Source of the DNA: Eublepharis macularius
Taxonomy: Eukaryota; Chordata; Lepidosauria; Squamata; Eublepharidae
Assembly (NCBI RefSeq): GCF_028583425.1
Contig: NC_072801.1
Span: 61,023,766-61,087,765 of the forward strand
DNA length: 64,000 nucleotides
Reading direction: 5' to 3'
Part shown: in pieces, positions 56,700-64,000 of the stretch
Layout: each line of letters opens with the position of its first letter
How positions within the stretch are numbered: position 1 is the stretch's first letter
The notes under the pieces: generated by a model
Database searches by the model: none
The model's input: the letters and a program-made list of their open reading frames with translations, nothing else
Told to the model about the DNA's origin: nothing
Translations under genes and position numbers: made by a program

Positions 56700-57380
56700 A
56701 GTTTTTATGCAGTGTTGCAGCAGCATTGGAAAAGGCAAACTCCATGCTGGGGCTTATTAGGAAAGGAATTAAAAACAATCTGACCAGTACTGTAATGCCC
56801 CCTGTATGGTGTGGCCTCATTTGAAATACTGATTTAGAATATTGTGTATGATTCTAGCTGCCATATGTCAAAAAGGATACTGCACAGCTGTGAAAAGTAC
56901 AGAAGAGGGCAACCAAGATTATTTGCTGTGGTTCTGAAGCTCTTAGAGCTTATGGAGTTGTTATCAACTGTATATTTTGATAATTGTAAATTTGCTACAG
57001 CCAATGGCTAATTGCAGTAAACTACTACCTACCTACCTACCTCCTGGCTGCCGTATGTCAAAAAGGATACTGCACAGTTGGAAAGACTGCAGAAGAGGGC
57101 AACCAAGATTATTAAGAGGTTTGGTTACCTTTCTTGTGAGAATAGGCTAAAGTGTCCAGGACTTTTCAATTTTAAAAAAAGATGACTAAGGGAGAACATG
57201 ACAGAGGTCTACAAAATGATGCATGGGGTGAAAAGAGTGGATAAACAGAACTTCTTCTGCTTCTCCCAAAATTCTAGCACTCAGGAGTACCTGATGAAGC
57301 TGATGATCAATAGATTTAGGACAAAAAAAGGGAATAATTAAATTGTGGAAATTTTGATGATATCCAGTTCATTGAAAGAT
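56700..57380 (+). mobile_element. CR1/L2-type LINE 3' fragment, partly duplicated
   Basis: The block GTCAAAAAGGATACTGCACAG, then GAAGAGGGCAACCAAGATTA, occurs twice (about 56869 and 57057). It is followed by GAGAATAGGCTAAAGTGTCC and GACAGAGGTCTACAAAATGA. This is the usual end of sauropsid CR1/L2-type elements. An (ACCT)n tract at 57023-57042 separates the copies. Confidence 0.5.
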
Positions 57381-57800
57381 TGCATCGATCAACCAAGTTC
57401 AGCTGCTTAATGGAATGATCTATATGCACATCCATTCATGTTCTCCCTTCAACTCTGATAATAGTTGACATCCATAAAAATGCTAGCCTGATTTTTTTGC
57501 CATGCAGCTAGAGCTCCCATCAGCTTTTTCACAAATGTAGTGAAACACATCTAAGGCTGCTAACAGCCAATTGGCCTTTGGTGCAAAGCATTCAAGCTAA
57601 ACATTTCACTGGGGCATTAATAAGCACTAGGTATTGAGGAACCCATATCACAGCACATGAGAAGGGTTGTGTGAAACAACACATGGAAACTGTGAGAAGT
57701 CACATAGGACAAAGCTGTTCCTTGTGACAGGCCGGTTTAAACATTCCATATGTCAAAGCCACTGGAATAACATTCCCACTAAGTTTCAATATTTTCCTAC

Positions 57801-57836
57801 CTTTCCCATTTTCTTTCTTCTGAGCTACCAACAAGC
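57801..57836 (-). CDS. 36-nt second signal exon of gene B
   Basis: An excellent acceptor (CCTTTTTTCCCCTTTGCAG) and donor AAAG|GTAGGA bound exactly 36 nt, the usual size of the second leader exon in LILR/KIR genes (family knowledge). In phase 2 it reads (W)LVGSSEERKWE; with exon 1 this makes MMSTFSIFLLWLVGSS, a clear signal peptide. The - strand open frame running through it into the intron is not a separate gene. Confidence 0.75.
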
Positions 57837-58047
57837 CTGCAAAGGGGAAAAAAGGCATTAATGAAGAGGCACCAACAATGAAATCCCAGCCAAACCACAA
57901 TGTCCATTTCTTTATCCTCCTCATGGACAGACATACAGTCCAGGCATCATCAAAATACAGCTCTGGAACTTGTTTCAATTGCTGGAGTCTCGGTTCACAA
58001 GAAGTAAAACAAAAAGAATTCACTGACTGTTCATATTTCCACTTCCT

Positions 58048-58614
58048 TTTTTTTTTTTTATAAAAATTTTTATTGGATTAGACACATATAGAATTTATTA
58101 CAATCACATTCCCTTAAATTTTCCAATTCTAACCCCCTCCCTTTCCCCCCCTTTTGTTGACTTCCAACAGTTTTCCAACCCCTTGTCTATTCTCCCTCTA
58201 CTCATTTCAAACTTATTGTACTTATTATAATATACTTTCAAACTCTTCTAAGCTTATCTATAGTAACATAGTGCTATCTCTAATTTCCTTCCCAAATGGG
58301 TAAAAGTATGACAATCTTAACTTATCTTTTTCAATAATAATAATAATAATCATTTTGGTATTCTGTACTCTATCTTACTCTTTCTAAGTACTTCAAAATG
58401 GGACAAACAATTTGTCCCTCTTTATGCATAACTTCAAATACTTCTATAAACATTGCATACATTTATTATAAATCAATCAATTTGACTTGTACTCTATATG
58501 ATACTCTTTACTTTCTTTTACATGTCTTGTCCTTTTTGATTAACTAATTTCTCCATTATAAAACTATCCAACAAACAATTCATGTACACATTCAGCAAAA
58601 GTCTATCAATTAAA
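58048..58614 (-). mobile_element. 5'-truncated L1-like LINE 3' end
   Basis: Starts on the + strand with a T run (a poly(A) tail read backwards) and TATAAAAATTTTTATTGGATT, then a C/T-rich stretch and AT-rich sequence. A 16-bp duplication CATATTTCCACTTCCT flanks it (58032-58047, 58615-58630). Tail and duplication length fit L1-type insertion; the clade itself is inferred. Confidence 0.6.
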
Positions 58615-58641
58615 CATATTTCCACTTCCTAAACTAGTAAG

Positions 58642-58862
58642 TGTGCTGACCTGGATGGACCAGGCTAGCCTGATATCATCAGATCTCAGAAACTAGGCAG
58701 GGTCAGGCCTGATTAGTACTTGGATGAGAGACCTCCAAGGAAGTCCAGGGCTGCTATGCAGAGGCAGGCAATGTCAAATCATGTATGTTTGTCTCTTGCC
58801 TTGAAAACCCTGTCGGGTCATCATCACAAGTCTGCTGAAATTTGATGGCTCTTCCGACCAAC
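58642..58862 (+). mobile_element. 5S-rRNA-derived SINE
   Basis: The head matches 5S rRNA: CTGATATCATCAGATCTCAG, then AAACTAGGCAGGGTCAGGCC and TTAGTACTTGGATGAGAGACC, which includes the internal pol III control region. The tail (CTTGCCTTGAAAACCCTGTC..) is a LINE-type 3' domain. A 10-bp duplication AACTAGTAAG flanks it (58632-58641, 58863-58872). Confidence 0.8.
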
Positions 58863-59042
58863 AACTAGTAAGAGATCGGAATTATATGTCCATGTGTCTT
58901 AGATTCCAGGACAAATAGTTTGATTTCCTGGCAGGCTTCAGACTTAGCATCTATCTCTCTATGCATCATTCTCTCCCACTGCCGCAACCCCTTTCCCTCC
59001 TGTTCCCACTTGTAAGCTCTCCTTAGGTTTGATAATTCTCAC

Positions 59043-59074
59043 CAAAGCAAGAAGATGGAGAAGGTAGACATCAT
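59043..59074 (-). CDS. First signal exon of gene B (start codon)
   Basis: ATGATG at 59074-59069 opens MMSTFSIFLL and reaches donor TTTG|GTGAGA, leaving two bases (phase 2). The hydrophobic run joins exon 2. Either ATG could be used. The frame is also open upstream, but a longer N-terminus would bury the signal peptide. Exon 1 in most relatives ends in phase 1, so this is unusual but is matched by the D1 exon. Confidence 0.65.
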
Positions 59075-59604
59075 GGGGCAATGTTGGGATCCCGAAGAAC
59101 CTATTCCACCACCACTGGCTGTCTTCAGCTCTACTTGATGCAATGTTTTCTGTGAGCCCTCCAGATTACATCGGAGTGCACCGGAAGCTCTCAAAGACAC
59201 CACTGGCCAGCCCAGCCTAGATTCTGAGCCTCTCGACAGCTCTTCAATCTGTAGGAAACATCTCCTGTGATCAGATACCAGTTCACATACTAAGTCAGCC
59301 ATAATCCTGAATCAAATTCAAACATCAAGCAACTCTATTAAGATATAATGCATGATTGATTTCTACTAGGGAAATAATAGATAATAAAAATGTGGGTTTG
59401 AATGATAGGATTTCCCACGCCCCAATCCCACATATATTTATTTTATTTACAACATTTAGACCCCGCCCTTTTGCCCTCATCAGGGCCACCAAGGCCATTA
59501 ACAGATTAAAAACATACATAATGGAAACACGTCTTAAAAACCATTAAAACCAAACAAACATACATCATCTAAACAAGTAAAACTAATGGTTGAATTAAAA
59601 CTAA
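59075..59604 (-). other. Gene B 5' flank with LINE-tail fragment
   Basis: 59430-59604 contains LINE 3'-end type sequence (TTATTTACAACATTTAGACC, then GGCCATTAACAGATTAAAA). No clear promoter motif was identified. Confidence 0.35.
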
Positions 59605-60009
59605 TGGATGAATACAGCATGGCTTCCAGCCCTGCAAAACACCAGGCTAACGAAATACTCCACATCCCACAATAGCCCTGCAGAGAAGATTAGCATATCA
59701 AGCACCAATCCATATGCAAAAGAACCTCCTCAGGATACAGTGACGCCTCCCTCCATTAGCATTCCACACCCTGGGAAACTCCTACAGGATGACTCAGCCC
59801 AAACCCACTTTCCTGAGTAGATATAAATGACCTGCCAACATCTTCTCCACACTGTGACACTGAGAGATCTCTGTCTTTTGGTGCTACACCTCTGAAGATG
59901 CCAGCCACAGCTGCTGGCGAAACGTCAGGAACTACAGTGCCAAGACCATGGCAATACAGCCCGGAAAACCCACAACAACCATCGTTCTCCGACCATGAAA
60001 GCCTTCGAC
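59605..60009 (+). mobile_element. Penelope-type fragment with hammerhead
   Basis: A 12-bp duplication AATTAAAACTAA (59593-59604, 60010-60021) flanks a 405-bp forward copy of the family at 16514, ending in GAAAGCCTTCGAC. This copy lacks the inverted 5' piece. Confidence 0.6.
59892..59926 (+). ncRNA. Hammerhead ribozyme motif, second copy
   Basis: CTGAAGA, stem II GCCAGC/GCTGGC, GAAAC and GTC exactly as at 16778-16812. Confidence 0.65.
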
Positions 60010-60662
60010 AATTAAAACTAAGTTAAAATACACTTGTTATACAATAAAATATGCATATGCATACATAAAAATGACAATTTAAACCAAGTAGGAAATAGAG
60101 ATCACTGAGGGAATGTCGGATGAAACAAACAAACAGAGGAGTTTCCCACTGGTAGAAAATGGCAACAGAAGGGGACAGGTGAGTTTTTCTGATGAGAGTT
60201 CTAGAGTTTTTATATATACAGCCACTGTAGATTCCATTTGTGTGTTTTTCTTGATATAGTCCTGTCCAAAGAGTCAAATGTATTGAACAAGGTGGTATCA
60301 GATCTTTTCACACCACTAATATCCATTGGCTGTATCAGCAAAAAAAAGATATAACCTATTTTGCATCTTGTCTCTCAAAATGGTAAGGAGCTCACAGAGA
60401 GAAACCATTGTGGGGAGTATTTCTCCCCCATGCCAAAACCTCATGTTGTCCTGCCCTATTCTGAATCTTTCAAAAACTAAAGCTGGGGTGGGGAAGATTG
60501 TCCACCATTCCTACTGCCTGACTAGTCCTCTGTTAGTTTTGGGGGTTTTTTAGCCAGAACTTTCGACTCATTGGGTGCAGCTGGAAAGCAGTTGATTCTG
60601 GTGGTTCTTTTCAAGTACCCACACCAGTGCTTAGAGAAATGGAGCTTACAAAGAGAAGCAAC
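60010..60662 (+). other. Non-coding stretch before the RPL9 retrocopy
   Basis: No RNA gene, exon or assignable repeat recognised. Confidence 0.4.
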
Positions 60663-60697
60663 AAGAATGTCTGTGAATGCTTTTCGCCTGTCTGTGA

Positions 60698-61291
<594 letters not shown>

Positions 61292-61989
61292 AATATTCAA
61301 TAGATTCTGAAATGACCCCCCAGGACTGAACACCTCCAATCCAGATTCAGAGTCTGCTGTATAAAATGTCTCTGTTGGTAGAGAACAATAAAACTTTCAT
61401 AATCTTTAAAAAAAAAAAAAAGAATGTCTGTGAATGAGCATGTGTGTGAGAGAGAGACCAGCAGCTTTCGAGTTTGGACCACAGGAAAAACGTTCTGCAG
61501 AATAGATAACCACACCTACATGCACAAAGGTATGGCAGAAAATATACAAAGTCTGGAAAGTATTTCCCTCGCTCTCTTTCTCTGTGTGTGTGTTTGTCGA
61601 GTGTGTGTGATTCCTTACTATTATTTTTCTGTGGAATTAAACGAACAGCTATTTTCCTTGTGTTGGAAGTGAAGGGCAGTGCAACATCTATTTGCACCCA
61701 TACTAGAGAAGGTAGTAGAGCTGGTAAGGAGGATAGGTTGGTTTCATCTGAACTCTCCTTTTTGTCTCTACTGCTTCTTTGTTACTCTCAGGGATTTTTT
61801 CCCTCCCAGCTACTTCTCTCTCTCTGACTTCCCAGAGGGCAGCATGTACTCCCAGAATCCCTCTCCCTCTCTAGTTACCTAGAACACACAGAGCCGACTC
61901 TTAAAGCATCTGGAGCCCATGACCTTATTGTTGGGAGATTTAAAGAGTAGCAGAGTTTAGTATCAGCACAATGCAGACTGTCTCTCTAT

Positions 61990-62310
61990 ATGATACTTCT
62001 TACACTAGGAGGCTCAAGTGAAAGGAGGCTCAATGTTAGCTGGGACGTGTAGTTTAAAAAGATAGAATGGAAGGCTCTGTCAATTTCTCCTCTCTACAGG
62101 AGAGTAGTTTTAAAAGTCAGCAGGCAAAGATGCTCCTCAGAGTGTTTGTTAATTAGATGCAATTAACAAACCCATTGAGGAATGATTGGGCCCTGTCTTT
62201 TCAAACTACCCTCCTGCGGAGAGGGGAGATCGACAGAACCTTCAGCTTTTAAACTACAACTCCCGGCTAACACTGTGTCTCCCTTCACTTGAGCGCTCTC
62301 GTGTAAGAAG
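61990..62310. mobile_element. Palindrome-ended MITE
   Basis: CTTCTTACACTAGGAGGCTC and AATGTTAGCTGGGACGTGTAG at the left mirror CTACAACTCCCGGCTAACACTG and CGCTCTCGTGTAAGAAG at the right. Same family as 10420 and 14070. Confidence 0.55.
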
Positions 62311-62689
62311 CAAGAGACTCATAGGGAGGGTCTGATTACACAGATACTAAACACATTTTAGTTTCCTTCCTGTTACTAAAGGACATGTGGGTTTTTTTTC
62401 ACTCAACAAGTGAGGAGTGACGTTTCTGCCCAGGAGGAAGAGCTCAACAAACACTGTCCTCATGCAATGGAAACAGTGATGAATGATATGGTGGTCTAGG
62501 CCCTGCTGCAAGTGTTGCCTGTCTTGGGAGTATGTCAGTTCCTGGCCCCAGAGATTAAATTTGTCGATTATGACTATTGTACAATGCTGATGCTAGGAAC
62601 CATGGCAACCCTGGAGATGATAAGTGATGCTGGTTTCCTGCAGTAGCAGCTTCTTTCCTGCAGTGATTATCTGGGTGTTGGGCAAGCAC

Positions 62690-64000
62690 TGCTGAGTAGC
62701 TAATACAGACTGGGTAAAGGGGGAAGGCATTGCCACCTGCTCTGTGCCTGATCCCAGCCGGGTGAAGGGAAAATGGGCATTGCCTTCTGTTATGCACCTG
62801 ATTATGGCTGGGTGAAGGGGGTGGGCATTGCTGCCTGCTCAGTGTCTTATTCCAGTAGGTTGAAGGGGGTGGGCATCGCCACCTGCTCCACTCCTGATCA
62901 CAGATGGGTAAAGGGTGGGCATTGCCATCTGCTATGCTCCTAATACCAGCTAGGTTAAGGCAGAGAGTGGGAAGGTGGCATAGCCACCTGCTCCGCTCCT
63001 GATCCCAGCTGGGTGAAGGTGGGGGGGCATTGCCACCTCCTTCACTCCTAATAGCCACTGTGTTAAGGCAGGGGTGGGCATTGTAACCTGCTCAGCTCGT
63101 ATTGCCAGTTGTGATAAGGACCAGGGTGTATTGCCACCTTCTCCGCTCATAATACCAGCTGAGTTACGAAAGGGGCGGGCATTGCCACCTGCTCTGCTCC
63201 TGATCCCAGCTGCTCCTGATCCCAGCTGGCTGAAGGGGGGGGCGGCATTGCCACCTGCTCCACTCCTAATACCAGCTGGGTTAAGGTGGGCATGCGCATT
63301 GCCACCCTCTGTGCTCTTAATACCAGCTGGCTGAAGGGGGGCGGCAATTGCAACCTGCTCCGCACCTAATACCAGCTGGGTTAATGTGGGGGTGGGCATT
63401 GCCAAGTGCTCCTCTCCTATTACTGGCTGTGTTAAGGATGGAGATGGACATTGCCACCTGCTCTGCTCCTAATACTGGCTGGGTTAAGGCAGAGACTGGG
63501 CATATCTACCTAGTCTGTTCCTGATCCCAACTGGGTGAACGAGTAGAGGGCATTGCCACCTGCTCCACTCCTAATATCAGCTGGGTTAAGGTTGGGGCCG
63601 GCATTGCCACCTGCTCTGCTCCTAATACCAGCTAGGTTAAGACAGAGAGTGGGCATAGCCACCTGCTCCGCTCCTGATCCCACCTGGGTGAAGGTGGGTG
63701 GGCATTGCCACCTCCTTCACTCCTAATAGCCACTGTGTTAAGGCAGGGGTGGGCATTGTAACCTGCTCAGCTCCTATTGCCAGTTGTGATAAGGAGGGGT
63801 GGGGTATTGCCACCTGTTCCGCTCCTAATAACAGCTGAGTTACGACAGGGGCAGGCATTGCCACCTTCTCTGCTCCTGATCCCAGCTGGCTGAAGGGGGC
63901 CAGCATTGCCACTTACTCTGCTCCTAATACCAGCTGGTTTAAGGTGGTGGATGGGCATTGCCACCTGCTCCACTCCTAATACCAGCTGGGTTAAGGTGGG
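62690..64000. repeat. Minisatellite, ~48-bp units (array 2), runs off window
   Basis: About 26 units of the array 1 type (GGGCATTGCCACCTGCTCC, then CTAATACCAGCTGGGTTAAGG). A higher-order period is visible: 62941-63235 and 63623-63900 share the same order of variant units, about 682 bp apart. Open frames across it are repeat artefacts. Confidence 0.85.

Larger units (their letters stand above)
17013..59074 (-). other. Gene B: inhibitory LRC-type Ig receptor, ten exons
   Basis: Reading the - strand, ten exons (59074-59043, 57836-57801, 54676-54390, 34194-33907, 29945-29655, 28408-28304, 21105-21078, 19710-19676, 18010-17973, 17153-17013) join in frame: 1281 nt including the stop, 426 residues. 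Layout: signal peptide about 1-16, Ig D1 23-118, D2 119-215, D3 216-312, TM exon 312-347, tail to 426 with Tyr395 and Tyr420. All junctions are AG/GT. The plan of two signal exons, one exon per Ig domain and several small tail exons is that of LILR/KIR-family genes. The product is predicted to sit on leukocytes and recruit SH2-domain phosphatases. Mobile elements fill the introns. Further Ig exons hidden in the big introns cannot be excluded. Confidence 0.75.

Noticed and set aside
57700-58023. A 107-residue - strand membrane protein
   Set aside because: The frame runs through a strong splice acceptor. Only 36 nt of it is exon, and in another frame.

Overview
This is vertebrate nuclear DNA. 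The repeats (a Sauria-type tRNA SINE with its ACCTTT tail, a 5S-rRNA-derived SINE, Penelope-type fragments with a hammerhead core, CR1/L2 debris, hAT-like MITEs and a DIRS element) point to a squamate reptile, probably a lizard. Species and assembly are not identifiable from the sequence alone.

The host content is a paired immune-receptor locus of the LRC type (LILR/KIR/CHIR/GPVI-like immunoglobulin-superfamily receptors). Gene A lies on the + strand (475 to about 7.9 or 9.7 kb). It has four phase-1 Ig exons in a D2-D3-D2-D3 pattern and a transmembrane exon with an arginine at its outer edge (NIIRF), as in activating receptors that pair with an ITAM adaptor. Its 5' exons lie left of the window. 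Gene B lies on the - strand and can be followed over ten exons from 59074 down to 17013: two signal-peptide exons, three Ig exons, a charge-free transmembrane exon, three small tail exons (28, 35 and 38 nt) and a last exon with two tyrosine motifs, one ITIM-like. All ten exons join in frame to 426 residues. The two genes sit tail to tail, an activating and an inhibitory member of one family.

Most of the other sequence is mobile DNA, and most of it lies in gene B introns. 9.7-17 kb: gap between the genes, with MITEs, LINE tails and a Penelope-type insertion. 18-28 kb: the tail introns, with a 1.3 kb hAT-like element and a 3.5 kb near-perfect palindrome flanked by an 8-bp target duplication. 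31.4-33.7 kb: a shorter relative of that palindrome. 37 kb: a minisatellite. 38.8-51.5 kb: a DIRS retroelement with inverted termini and the diagnostic internal complementary region, split by a chromodomain Gypsy/Ty3 element whose two 417-bp LTRs look identical. 52-60 kb: MITEs, a LINE fragment, a 5S SINE and a second Penelope-type insertion. 60.7-61.4 kb: a full-length RPL9 retrocopy with an open reading frame. 62.7-64 kb: a second minisatellite array of the 37-kb type, running off the window.

Retroelement proteins are treated as fossils. Exon calls rest on reading splice sites and phases by eye; no alignment or expression data were available.
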